Shown here piece by piece: positions 31,449 through 43,781 of a DNA stretch of 64,000 bases (within the stretch, counting starts at the first letter, position 1; every line of letters starts with the position of its first letter). Below the pieces are notes generated by a model, which saw nothing but the letters and a program-made list of their open reading frames with translations, was not told the origin of the DNA and ran no database searches. This stretch comes from Lepisosteus oculatus (lineage: Eukaryota; Chordata; Actinopteri; Semionotiformes; Lepisosteidae), in contig NW_027168309.1 in the NCBI RefSeq assembly GCF_040954835.1, forward strand, positions 620,001 through 684,000. Direction: 5' to 3'. The translations under genes and the position numbers were made by a program.

Positions 31449-33317
31449 AGGGAGCGCCGCCGCCGCCGGCTTGCAATCATTTAACACGGAGGGCGAGGCG
31501 GCGGCGGTAACCTTTTTCAATGTCGCTCTCCGCTTCCCCCAAAAAAAAGCCAAATGACATGCTAGCACTCGGACACCCTTCAGAAGACTGAAGGGTGGCT
31601 TAAAGCTGGAAGGATTAGGTCTCCCCGTTCCGACGCGACAATCGAACTTCCTTAGGCAGAGAGAAAGCAACATCGAGGAGCGTCAACAAGACTTTAGAAG
31701 CTGCGACACACGCCACTTTCAGTCGCAGACACAGCAGTTTTAAAGGCAGGAATCGCCTTTGCGAACGCCATGAGAAACAGAACGCAAGCTCAGGTCCTGC
31801 GGTTTAACAAACAGCCTCGGCTTTCAAGCGACATTTCTTTTCTGGAGCGAATTCACTTTCAACTTCAAGAAATTCACACAACTTGCGAAATACGAAATAC
31901 AAATCTGGCTCATCGCTGCACAAGAAATACCGCCGGCTGGCAAGAAAATGACAACGGTGTTTTTCCTTAACGAAAAACTTCCCATGGAGAAAAACAACGG
32001 CTGTGCGTCTCTGTCGGCTTGATTCAGTTTAATGCAAGTATTCATTCTCCTCCTGGAAAATACAGCTTGCGAAAGATGAAATACAATTCTTGGCTTTTCT
32101 GGGTGAGTGCAGAAGAAATCCTGCCGGCTGGCAGAAGAATTCCAGCCTTTTTTACTCTTTAACCACAAACTTGCGAATGATACAAAGCAAGCGGGGTGCG
32201 TTTCTGTGCAGCTGTTAACTGAACAGCTGCTGCTTCAAGCCCACCCAGGGCTCATTCCGATTTCAACATCATGCCCCCTGAAGGTAGACTGGATTTCTTT
32301 GCGAAGCATTCACCTTTTGGACGTTTCAGGAAAGGTGCGTGTCGATGCCAGACTTGAAAAGCTTTCCATACAAAGAAACAACATAGTGCTTTTGATTGAT
32401 GGGAAACGGCAAGAGCGGTTTGAGCAGCTCCGGCCTCTCAACCGCTTTACAATGTGATCGGCACCTCGGTAGCCAGTTTAGAAGGCTGAAAAGGATGCTG
32501 GAAGCACAGCGACGTTCTAAAACCAGCGCTTGAAAAGCATCTGCATACATAAAATGTCCATTTCCCCAAAGCTGAATCTGCATCTTCAGAAGATTGTCAG
32601 CTATACGTTTTCGTTCTTTGTTTCCTTTTTTTACGACAAGCTTTCGAGAAATGAACTGTCTATTGTGATGAAGGCTGCGTTAGAAATTGTGCATCTAGCT
32701 TAGTTCAATGAAATCGGGAGGTGCACCTGTCTCAAGCGGATGGCTCTTTGCAGGCACACTACGGAAACCTGCGGGCGCAAGTTGGGAGAAGTGACTCTTG
32801 CAGAGTGTTGAGCTTCGAGAAGAGGGCTCCGCTCAGGAAGATATTTCCACATGTTGAAGAGTCGCTTTTCGCCCTTTCTTTCCCACATTTTTCCAGTGCG
32901 GTTATTGATCGCGTTCAAAATGTTTTCCCAACGTACGTGTTACCTGCAAAATCACAGTGAAACTGTTATGCCGAAAAGATTCCTAATAGTTATTGTATTA
33001 GAATAGCTCTCCAATTTCTTAGCCTTCGTACACGCAATGTTTAAGGAAACGCTAGAGTAAATGAAACTGTAAATAGACAGGAGCTCTTCTTAGTTTTCAT
33101 ACAAGTTATGATGGCTGCAGCTCCTATCTGCGTCCGGGTGACCGGAGCCAAGGGATTATCTGCGGAACCTTTGATTTATCTCTCGGGCAAGGAGCTAGAT
33201 ACGCCCTTTTCATCTCGGTTTGATCACACCTGTGCATTAAAACGCAGTGCTCGGTACCATCGAGGTGTAAGAGGTTCAAGGATGAGCGGGAAACTTTGTT
33301 AATAAGGAGACGGGCAC

Positions 33318-33390
33318 CGCCCAACGTGGGGCTCGAACCCACGACCCTGAGATTAAGAGTCTCATGCTCTACCGACTGAGCTAGCCGGGC
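33318..33390 (-). tRNA. tRNA-Lys-CTT: tRNA-Lys (CTT), copy 9
   Basis: Identical to copy 1. Confidence 0.98.
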
Positions 33391-34211
33391 GCCGGTGGAG
33401 CTGGTGGTTAACTTGTCCCTGTTGACGGCAATTTGACAAGGTATACTTCCTGGCTTTTCATCATGTGCTGACCGGATTCGAGAGTAGCACACCCTGTTCT
33501 TTGTTGATTACTGTACCTCCAGCAGCGCAAATGTCAGTAATCATTGAAATGTACGACCTACAATCTCCTCAGCATGCCCGCGTGGACTCCTCAGTGATCA
33601 TCCTTCTACGTTCTGCTGTAGTTTTCATGCAAGTGAAAACCGTGCTCCAAATAACAGCGGCACAGTTGTATCCTGCGGTAAGCATTCTTCTAATTCCATC
33701 GTTTTGCTCCAGGTAAAAGGTAGCGCATCATAGTGTTGATATTCCAAGGTTTCAGAGTCCGTATTGGATGGCTTGGATGCAGACATCGCTCAGAGCTCCC
33801 AGTATGATTTTCCCGAGTTCAGTTTTGCAGTGTTTTAGTGCTTTACTACTTCCAGTGGGCCTTTGAATGCTCTGCTAAGTAGAGACGTGACATAATTACT
33901 AATGCGACCGAGTGTGCTGGCTGTTCCTGGTTCGTAATGATTAACGCGAGAAATCAATATAAACATAACTGCTTCGATTTCGAGGTTCAGTTGAAGCTTT
34001 CAAAGAAACTATCAAAGACCTCAGAACAACCGAAGACACATTTGGTCATCTCCGTATTGGTGAAGATTAAAGAGTCCCGCAAGTGTCAAGCTTGCACAAA
34101 CACACACGAGAGAGAAACTCAGGACAGAATTTAAAGAAAGGGAGATGCAGACTATTTGAAGGCACTTTGCTAACCCAATGGCATGCTTATGAATCGTGCA
34201 TAGGACACATG

Positions 34212-34283
34212 TAGCAGAGGATGGTTTCGATCCATCGACCTCTGGGTTATGGGCCCAGCACGCTTCCGCTGCGCCACTCTGCT
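34212..34283 (-). tRNA. tRNA-iMet-CAT: Initiator tRNA-Met, copy 9
   Basis: Identical to copy 1. Confidence 0.98.
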
Positions 34284-34562
34284 GACGGCCTCTCTGCGTG
34301 TGGCGCACAACTGCTCTTTTTATTTCCTACATAAGTGATGAAAGAGTTGAAAGTTTCAACGACAAACGCAGACGTCACTTTGAGCGCTTGGTGTTGTAGC
34401 ACAAATCATCACATGCTGCTCTACACTGGATTATAAAAGCCGACACATTTTCCAAACATTTTAATGCTGGAGTCACACTGTAGTATTAATAACAGTGCGA
34501 TACTCGAGGAGCGTAGTGGGATCGCGGTGGCTCATCAGACCGCCCCGGGACGGGGGGCCCGC

Positions 34563-34645
34563 GTCAGGATGGCCGAGCGGTCTAAGGCGCTGCGTTCAGG
34601 TCGCAGTCTCCCCTGGAGGCGTGGGTTCGAATCCCACTCCTGACA
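34563..34645 (+). tRNA. tRNA-Leu-CAG: tRNA-Leu (CAG), copy 9
   Basis: Identical to copy 1. Confidence 0.98.
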
Positions 34646-35477
34646 AAAAGCTTGCTCAGTGCCGTCTCCAGTCGGGTGCAAATGGGTGAAGCAGCCTGCC
34701 GCAGGGAACGTGCGCCGATAGGCGTAGGTGTATCCCCTGCCTCTTCCGATTTAGCTCGTGCTCCATAGGATGGAAGCGGATGCTCTGGCTTTTTGACTCG
34801 AATATAACCTGATCACAACAGAAGGCCGTGCAGCCCAGTGCTGGTTTAAGAATGCCTCGTGTCTTCAGGCCCCTATTCCTTCAGGTTACCCCTTTGGAAT
34901 AGTCGTCCGAAAAAGACGGGAAAGGAAAAGCATGTAAGCTCCCACACACTGCGTTAGCATTAGCGGTTGGAATCTGATGGGAGAAAAGCAACCTGGCTCG
35001 CCGTCAAGCAATCCATCCCTGGTCTCCCACGTGACAGGCGGGGATACGCACCACTATACTAACGAGGAGCGCTTGCTTGGCGCTTGAAGACACTTCCTCT
35101 TGCGGCTACTACTGTTTCCGGTTTCGTCTTTTCTTTTCATTCCTCCCAGAGGAGCGCATGAAAACGTTTCCATCTGCGCCATCCTCACCCCTCCAATGCT
35201 ATGGTCCCTGCTCCTCCTGGTGCACTGCAAACACTCATTCAGCCGGTTCTTTCAGTTTGAATACTTAGGTCTTCAAAGGCTGGAAGTAGGGCGCAAGACA
35301 TGCCAATGCCAAAAGCGTGGCAGTGTGCTTCCAGCTGTGAAATGTCACTGGTGGATGTTGAAGACATTACTTCCAAGGCAGCAGGTCCAAGCGATTTAGC
35401 GTTTGTACAAGAAGCAGGAAGAGAGAAACGGCACTCCGCCTTTTTCTGGGCAGGCCGAAGCGACAGGAGAAGGGCGC

Positions 35478-35559
35478 CGTAGTCGGCAGGATTCGAGCCG
35501 ACGCGGGGAGACCCCAATGGCTTTCTAGCCCATCGCCTTAACCGCTCGGCCACGACTAC
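35478..35559 (-). tRNA. tRNA-Ser-AGA: tRNA-Ser (AGA)-like, copy 9
   Basis: Identical to copy 1. Confidence 0.8.
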
Positions 35560-37428
35560 AGGGAGCGCCGCCGCCGCCGGCTTGCAATCATTTAACACGG
35601 AGGGCGAGGCGGCGGCGGTAACCTTTTTCAATGTCGCTCTCCGCTTCCCCCCAAAAAAAGCCAAATGACATGCTAGCACTCGGACACCCTTCAGAAGACT
35701 GAAGGGTGGCTTAAAGCTGGAAGGATTAGGTCTCCCCGTTCCGACGCGACAATCGAACTTCCTTAGGCAGAGAGAAAGCAACATCGAGGAGCGTCAACAA
35801 GACTTTAGAAGCTGCGACACACGCCACTTTCAGTCGCAGACACAGCAGTTTTAAAGGCAGGAATCGCCTTTGCGAACGCCATGAGAAACAGAACGCAAGC
35901 TCAGGTCCTGCGGTTTAACAAACAGCCTCGGCTTTCAAGCGACATTTCTTTTCTGGAGCGAATTCACTTTCAACTTCAAGAAATTCACACAACTTGCGAA
36001 ATACGAAATACAAATCTGGCTCATCGCTGCACAAGAAATACCGCCGGCTGGCAAGAAAATGACAACGGTGTTTTTCCTTAACGAAAAACTTCCCATGGAG
36101 AAAAACAACGGCTGTGCGTCTCTGTCGGCTTGATTCAGTTTAATGCAAGTATTCATTCTCCTCCTGGAAAATACAGCTTGCGAAAGATGAAATACAATTC
36201 TTGGCTTTTCTGGGTGAGTGCAGAAGAAATCCTGCCGGCTGGCAGAAGAATTCCAGCCTTTTTTACTCTTTAACCACAAACTTGCGAATGATACAAAGCA
36301 AGCGGGGTGCGTTTCTGTGCAGCTGTTAACTGAACAGCTGCTGCTTCAAGCCCACCCAGGGCTCATTCCGATTTCAACATCATGCCCCCTGAAGGTAGAC
36401 TGGATTTCTTTGCGAAGCATTCACCTTTTGGACGTTTCAGGAAAGGTGCGTGTCGATGCCAGACTTGAAAAGCTTTCCATACAAAGAAACAACATAGTGC
36501 TTTTGATTGATGGGAAACGGCAAGAGCGGTTTGAGCAGCTCCGGCCTCTCAACCGCTTTACAATGTGATCGGCACCTCGGTAGCCAGTTTAGAAGGCTGA
36601 AAAGGATGCTGGAAGCACAGCGACGTTCTAAAACCAGCGCTTGAAAAGCATCTGCATACATAAAATGTCCATTTCCCCAAAGCTGAATCTGCATCTTCAG
36701 AAGATTGTCAGCTATACGTTTTCGTTCTTTGTTTCCTTTTTTTACGACAAGCTTTCGAGAAATGAACTGTCTATTGTGATGAAGGCTGCGTTAGAAATTG
36801 TGCATCTAGCTTAGTTCAATGAAATCGGGAGGTGCACCTGTCTCAAGCGGATGGCTCTTTGCAGGCACACTACGGAAACCTGCGGGCGCAAGTTGGGAGA
36901 AGTGACTCTTGCAGAGTGTTGAGCTTCGAGAAGAGGGCTCCGCTCAGGAAGATATTTCCACATGTTGAAGAGTCGCTTTTCGCCCTTTCTTTCCCACATT
37001 TTTCCAGTGCGGTTATTGATCGCGTTCAAAATGTTTTCCCAACGTACGTGTTACCTGCAAAATCACAGTGAAACTGTTATGCCGAAAAGATTCCTAATAG
37101 TTATTGTATTAGAATAGCTCTCCAATTTCTTAGCCTTCGTACACGCAATGTTTAAGGAAACGCTAGAGTAAATGAAACTGTAAATAGACAGGAGCTCTTC
37201 TTAGTTTTCATACAAGTTATGATGGCTGCAGCTCCTATCTGCGTCCGGGTGACCGGAGCCAAGGGATTATCTGCGGAACCTTTGATTTATCTCTCGGGCA
37301 AGGAGCTAGATACGCCCTTTTCATCTCGGTTTGATCACACCTGTGCATTAAAACGCAGTGCTCGGTACCATCGAGGTGTAAGAGGTTCAAGGATGAGCGG
37401 GAAACTTTGTTAATAAGGAGACGGGCAC

Positions 37429-37501
37429 CGCCCAACGTGGGGCTCGAACCCACGACCCTGAGATTAAGAGTCTCATGCTCTACCGACTGAGCTAGCCGGG
37501 C
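37429..37501 (-). tRNA. tRNA-Lys-CTT: tRNA-Lys (CTT), copy 10
   Basis: Identical to copy 1. Confidence 0.98.
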
Positions 37502-38322
37502 GCCGGTGGAGCTGGTGGTTAACTTGTCCCTGTTGACGGCAATTTGACAAGGTATACTTCCTGGCTTTTCATCATGTGCTGACCGGATTCGAGAGTAGCA
37601 CACCCTGTTCTTTGTTGATTACTGTACCTCCAGCAGCGCAAATGTCAGTAATCATTGAAATGTACGACCTACAATCTCCTCAGCATGCCCGCGTGGACTC
37701 CTCAGTGATCATCCTTCTACGTTCTGCTGTAGTTTTCATGCAAGTGAAAACCGTGCTCCAAATAACAGCGGCACAGTTGTATCCTGCGGTAAGCATTCTT
37801 CTAATTCCATCGTTTTGCTCCAGGTAAAAGGTAGCGCATCATAGTGTTGATATTCCAAGGTTTCAGAGTCCGTATTGGATGGCTTGGATGCAGACATCGC
37901 TCAGAGCTCCCAGTATGATTTTCCCGAGTTCAGTTTTGCAGTGTTTTAGTGCTTTACTACTTCCAGTGGGCCTTTGAATGCTCTGCTAAGTAGAGACGTG
38001 ACATAATTACTAATGCGACCGAGTGTGCTGGCTGTTCCTGGTTCGTAATGATTAACGCGAGAAATCAATATAAACATAACTGCTTCGATTTCGAGGTTCA
38101 GTTGAAGCTTTCAAAGAAACTATCAAAGACCTCAGAACAACCGAAGACACATTTGGTCATCTCCGTATTGGTGAAGATTAAAGAGTCCCGCAAGTGTCAA
38201 GCTTGCACAAACACACACGAGAGAGAAACTCAGGACAGAATTTAAAGAAAGGGAGATGCAGACTATTTGAAGGCACTTTGCTAACCCAATGGCATGCTTA
38301 TGAATCGTGCATAGGACACATG

Positions 38323-38394
38323 TAGCAGAGGATGGTTTCGATCCATCGACCTCTGGGTTATGGGCCCAGCACGCTTCCGCTGCGCCACTCTGCT
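38323..38394 (-). tRNA. tRNA-iMet-CAT: Initiator tRNA-Met, copy 10
   Basis: Identical to copy 1. Confidence 0.98.
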
Positions 38395-38673
38395 GACGGC
38401 CTCTCTGCGTGTGGCGCACAACTGCTCTTTTTATTTCCTACATAAGTGATGAAAGAGTTGAAAGTTTCAACGACAAACGCAGACGTCACTTTGAGCGCTT
38501 GGTGTTGTAGCACAAATCATCACATGCTGCTCTACACTGGATTATAAAAGCCGACACATTTTCCAAACATTTTAATGCTGGAGTCACACTGTAGTATTAA
38601 TAACAGTGCGATACTCGAGGAGCGTAGTGGGATCGCGGTGGCTCATCAGACCGCCCCGGGACGGGGGGCCCGC

Positions 38674-38756
38674 GTCAGGATGGCCGAGCGGTCTAAGGCG
38701 CTGCGTTCAGGTCGCAGTCTCCCCTGGAGGCGTGGGTTCGAATCCCACTCCTGACA
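38674..38756 (+). tRNA. tRNA-Leu-CAG: tRNA-Leu (CAG), copy 10
   Basis: Identical to copy 1. Confidence 0.98.
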
Positions 38757-39588
38757 AAAAGCTTGCTCAGTGCCGTCTCCAGTCGGGTGCAAATGGGTGA
38801 AGCAGCCTGCCGCAGGGAACGTGCGCCGATAGGCGTAGGTGTATCCCCTGCCTCTTCCGATTTAGCTCGTGCTCCATAGGATGGAAGCGGATGCTCTGGC
38901 TTTTTGACTCGAATATAACCTGATCACAACAGAAGGCCGTGCAGCCCAGTGCTGGTTTAAGAATGCCTCGTGTCTTCAGGCCCCTATTCCTTCAGGTTAC
39001 CCCTTTGGAATAGTCGTCCGAAAAAGACGGGAAAGGAAAAGCATGTAAGCTCCCACACACTGCGTTAGCATTAGCGGTTGGAATCTGATGGGAGAAAAGC
39101 AACCTGGCTCGCCGTCAAGCAATCCATCCCTGGTCTCCCACGTGACAGGCGGGGATACGCACCACTATACTAACGAGGAGCGCTTGCTTGGCGCTTGAAG
39201 ACACTTCCTCTTGCGGCTACTACTGTTTCCGGTTTCGTCTTTTCTTTTCATTCCTCCCAGAGGAGCGCATGAAAACGTTTCCATCTGCGCCATCCTCACC
39301 CCTCCAATGCTATGGTCCCTGCTCCTCCTGGTGCACTGCAAACACTCATTCAGCCGGTTCTTTCAGTTTGAATACTTAGGTCTTCAAAGGCTGGAAGTAG
39401 GGCGCAAGACATGCCAATGCCAAAAGCGTGGCAGTGTGCTTCCAGCTGTGAAATGTCACTGGTGGATGTTGAAGACATTACTTCCAAGGCAGCAGGTCCA
39501 AGCGATTTAGCGTTTGTACAAGAAGCAGGAAGAGAGAAACGGCACTCCGCCTTTTTCTGGGCAGGCCGAAGCGACAGGAGAAGGGCGC

Positions 39589-39670
39589 CGTAGTCGGCAG
39601 GATTCGAGCCGACGCGGGGAGACCCCAATGGCTTTCTAGCCCATCGCCTTAACCGCTCGGCCACGACTAC
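39589..39670 (-). tRNA. tRNA-Ser-AGA: tRNA-Ser (AGA)-like, copy 10
   Basis: Identical to copy 1. Confidence 0.8.
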
Positions 39671-41539
39671 AGGGAGCGCCGCCGCCGCCGGCTTGCAATC
39701 ATTTAACACGGAGGGCGAGGCGGCGGCGGTAACCTTTTTCAATGTCGCTCTCCGCTTCCCCCCAAAAAAAGCCAAATGACATGCTAGCACTCGGACACCC
39801 TTCAGAAGACTGAAGGGTGGCTTAAAGCTGGAAGGATTAGGTCTCCCCGTTCCGACGCGACAATCGAACTTCCTTAGGCAGAGAGAAAGCAACATCGAGG
39901 AGCGTCAACAAGACTTTAGAAGCTGCGACACACGCCACTTTCAGTCGCAGACACAGCAGTTTTAAAGGCAGGAATCGCCTTTGCGAACGCCATGAGAAAC
40001 AGAACGCAAGCTCAGGTCCTGCGGTTTAACAAACAGCCTCGGCTTTCAAGCGACATTTCTTTTCTGGAGCGAATTCACTTTCAACTTCAAGAAATTCACA
40101 CAACTTGCGAAATACGAAATACAAATCTGGCTCATCGCTGCACAAGAAATACCGCCGGCTGGCAAGAAAATGACAACGGTGTTTTTCCTTAACGAAAAAC
40201 TTCCCATGGAGAAAAACAACGGCTGTGCGTCTCTGTCGGCTTGATTCAGTTTAATGCAAGTATTCATTCTCCTCCTGGAAAATACAGCTTGCGAAAGATG
40301 AAATACAATTCTTGGCTTTTCTGGGTGAGTGCAGAAGAAATCCTGCCGGCTGGCAGAAGAATTCCAGCCTTTTTTACTCTTTAACCACAAACTTGCGAAT
40401 GATACAAAGCAAGCGGGGTGCGTTTCTGTGCAGCTGTTAACTGAACAGCTGCTGCTTCAAGCCCACCCAGGGCTCATTCCGATTTCAACATCATGCCCCC
40501 TGAAGGTAGACTGGATTTCTTTGCGAAGCATTCACCTTTTGGACGTTTCAGGAAAGGTGCGTGTCGATGCCAGACTTGAAAAGCTTTCCATACAAAGAAA
40601 CAACATAGTGCTTTTGATTGATGGGAAACGGCAAGAGCGGTTTGAGCAGCTCCGGCCTCTCAACCGCTTTACAATGTGATCGGCACCTCGGTAGCCAGTT
40701 TAGAAGGCTGAAAAGGATGCTGGAAGCACAGCGACGTTCTAAAACCAGCGCTTGAAAAGCATCTGCATACATAAAATGTCCATTTCCCCAAAGCTGAATC
40801 TGCATCTTCAGAAGATTGTCAGCTATACGTTTTCGTTCTTTGTTTCCTTTTTTTACGACAAGCTTTCGAGAAATGAACTGTCTATTGTGATGAAGGCTGC
40901 GTTAGAAATTGTGCATCTAGCTTAGTTCAATGAAATCGGGAGGTGCACCTGTCTCAAGCGGATGGCTCTTTGCAGGCACACTACGGAAACCTGCGGGCGC
41001 AAGTTGGGAGAAGTGACTCTTGCAGAGTGTTGAGCTTCGAGAAGAGGGCTCCGCTCAGGAAGATATTTCCACATGTTGAAGAGTCGCTTTTCGCCCTTTC
41101 TTTCCCACATTTTTCCAGTGCGGTTATTGATCGCGTTCAAAATGTTTTCCCAACGTACGTGTTACCTGCAAAATCACAGTGAAACTGTTATGCCGAAAAG
41201 ATTCCTAATAGTTATTGTATTAGAATAGCTCTCCAATTTCTTAGCCTTCGTACACGCAATGTTTAAGGAAACGCTAGAGTAAATGAAACTGTAAATAGAC
41301 AGGAGCTCTTCTTAGTTTTCATACAAGTTATGATGGCTGCAGCTCCTATCTGCGTCCGGGTGACCGGAGCCAAGGGATTATCTGCGGAACCTTTGATTTA
41401 TCTCTCGGGCAAGGAGCTAGATACGCCCTTTTCATCTCGGTTTGATCACACCTGTGCATTAAAACGCAGTGCTCGGTACCATCGAGGTGTAAGAGGTTCA
41501 AGGATGAGCGGGAAACTTTGTTAATAAGGAGACGGGCAC

Positions 41540-41612
41540 CGCCCAACGTGGGGCTCGAACCCACGACCCTGAGATTAAGAGTCTCATGCTCTACCGACTG
41601 AGCTAGCCGGGC
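41540..41612 (-). tRNA. tRNA-Lys-CTT: tRNA-Lys (CTT), copy 11
   Basis: Identical to copy 1. Confidence 0.98.
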
Positions 41613-42433
41613 GCCGGTGGAGCTGGTGGTTAACTTGTCCCTGTTGACGGCAATTTGACAAGGTATACTTCCTGGCTTTTCATCATGTGCTGACCGGATT
41701 CGAGAGTAGCACACCCTGTTCTTTGTTGATTACTGTACCTCCAGCAGCGCAAATGTCAGTAATCATTGAAATGTACGACCTACAATCTCCTCAGCATGCC
41801 CGCGTGGACTCCTCAGTGATCATCCTTCTACGTTCTGCTGTAGTTTTCATGCAAGTGAAAACCGTGCTCCAAATAACAGCGGCACAGTTGTATCCTGCGG
41901 TAAGCATTCTTCTAATTCCATCGTTTTGCTCCAGGTAAAAGGTAGCGCATCATAGTGTTGATATTCCAAGGTTTCAGAGTCCGTATTGGATGGCTTGGAT
42001 GCAGACATCGCTCAGAGCTCCCAGTATGATTTTCCCGAGTTCAGTTTTGCAGTGTTTTAGTGCTTTACTACTTCCAGTGGGCCTTTGAATGCTCTGCTAA
42101 GTAGAGACGTGACATAATTACTAATGCGACCGAGTGTGCTGGCTGTTCCTGGTTCGTAATGATTAACGCGAGAAATCAATATAAACATAACTGCTTCGAT
42201 TTCGAGGTTCAGTTGAAGCTTTCAAAGAAACTATCAAAGACCTCAGAACAACCGAAGACACATTTGGTCATCTCCGTATTGGTGAAGATTAAAGAGTCCC
42301 GCAAGTGTCAAGCTTGCACAAACACACACGAGAGAGAAACTCAGGACAGAATTTAAAGAAAGGGAGATGCAGACTATTTGAAGGCACTTTGCTAACCCAA
42401 TGGCATGCTTATGAATCGTGCATAGGACACATG

Positions 42434-42505
42434 TAGCAGAGGATGGTTTCGATCCATCGACCTCTGGGTTATGGGCCCAGCACGCTTCCGCTGCGCCACT
42501 CTGCT
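42434..42505 (-). tRNA. tRNA-iMet-CAT: Initiator tRNA-Met, copy 11
   Basis: Identical to copy 1. Confidence 0.98.
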
Positions 42506-42784
42506 GACGGCCTCTCTGCGTGTGGCGCACAACTGCTCTTTTTATTTCCTACATAAGTGATGAAAGAGTTGAAAGTTTCAACGACAAACGCAGACGTCAC
42601 TTTGAGCGCTTGGTGTTGTAGCACAAATCATCACATGCTGCTCTACACTGGATTATAAAAGCCGACACATTTTCCAAACATTTTAATGCTGGAGTCACAC
42701 TGTAGTATTAATAACAGTGCGATACTCGAGGAGCGTAGTGGGATCGCGGTGGCTCATCAGACCGCCCCGGGACGGGGGGCCCGC

Positions 42785-42867
42785 GTCAGGATGGCCGAGC
42801 GGTCTAAGGCGCTGCGTTCAGGTCGCAGTCTCCCCTGGAGGCGTGGGTTCGAATCCCACTCCTGACA
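42785..42867 (+). tRNA. tRNA-Leu-CAG: tRNA-Leu (CAG), copy 11
   Basis: Identical to copy 1. Confidence 0.98.
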
Positions 42868-43699
42868 AAAAGCTTGCTCAGTGCCGTCTCCAGTCGGGTG
42901 CAAATGGGTGAAGCAGCCTGCCGCAGGGAACGTGCGCCGATAGGCGTAGGTGTATCCCCTGCCTCTTCCGATTTAGCTCGTGCTCCATAGGATGGAAGCG
43001 GATGCTCTGGCTTTTTGACTCGAATATAACCTGATCACAACAGAAGGCCGTGCAGCCCAGTGCTGGTTTAAGAATGCCTCGTGTCTTCAGGCCCCTATTC
43101 CTTCAGGTTACCCCTTTGGAATAGTCGTCCGAAAAAGACGGGAAAGGAAAAGCATGTAAGCTCCCACACACTGCGTTAGCATTAGCGGTTGGAATCTGAT
43201 GGGAGAAAAGCAACCTGGCTCGCCGTCAAGCAATCCATCCCTGGTCTCCCACGTGACAGGCGGGGATACGCACCACTATACTAACGAGGAGCGCTTGCTT
43301 GGCGCTTGAAGACACTTCCTCTTGCGGCTACTACTGTTTCCGGTTTCGTCTTTTCTTTTCATTCCTCCCAGAGGAGCGCATGAAAACGTTTCCATCTGCG
43401 CCATCCTCACCCCTCCAATGCTATGGTCCCTGCTCCTCCTGGTGCACTGCAAACACTCATTCAGCCGGTTCTTTCAGTTTGAATACTTAGGTCTTCAAAG
43501 GCTGGAAGTAGGGCGCAAGACATGCCAATGCCAAAAGCGTGGCAGTGTGCTTCCAGCTGTGAAATGTCACTGGTGGATGTTGAAGACATTACTTCCAAGG
43601 CAGCAGGTCCAAGCGATTTAGCGTTTGTACAAGAAGCAGGAAGAGAGAAACGGCACTCCGCCTTTTTCTGGGCAGGCCGAAGCGACAGGAGAAGGGCGC

Positions 43700-43781
43700 C
43701 GTAGTCGGCAGGATTCGAGCCGACGCGGGGAGACCCCAATGGCTTTCTAGCCCATCGCCTTAACCGCTCGGCCACGACTAC
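43700..43781 (-). tRNA. tRNA-Ser-AGA: tRNA-Ser (AGA)-like, copy 11
   Basis: Identical to copy 1. Confidence 0.8.

Larger units (their letters stand above)
28778..32888 (+). repeat. Unit copy 8
   Basis: Alleles G, CG, T, G, A, G: the copy-5 type, although both neighbours are of the majority type. Private changes are G to A at 30452 (first base of tRNA-Leu) and C to A at 31541, which turns C6A7 into C5A8 with no length change. Confidence 0.97.
32889..36999 (+). repeat. Unit copy 9
   Basis: Majority type (T, GT, T, G, A, G). No private change seen. Confidence 0.97.
37000..41110 (+). repeat. Unit copy 10
   Basis: Majority type. No private change seen. Confidence 0.97.
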
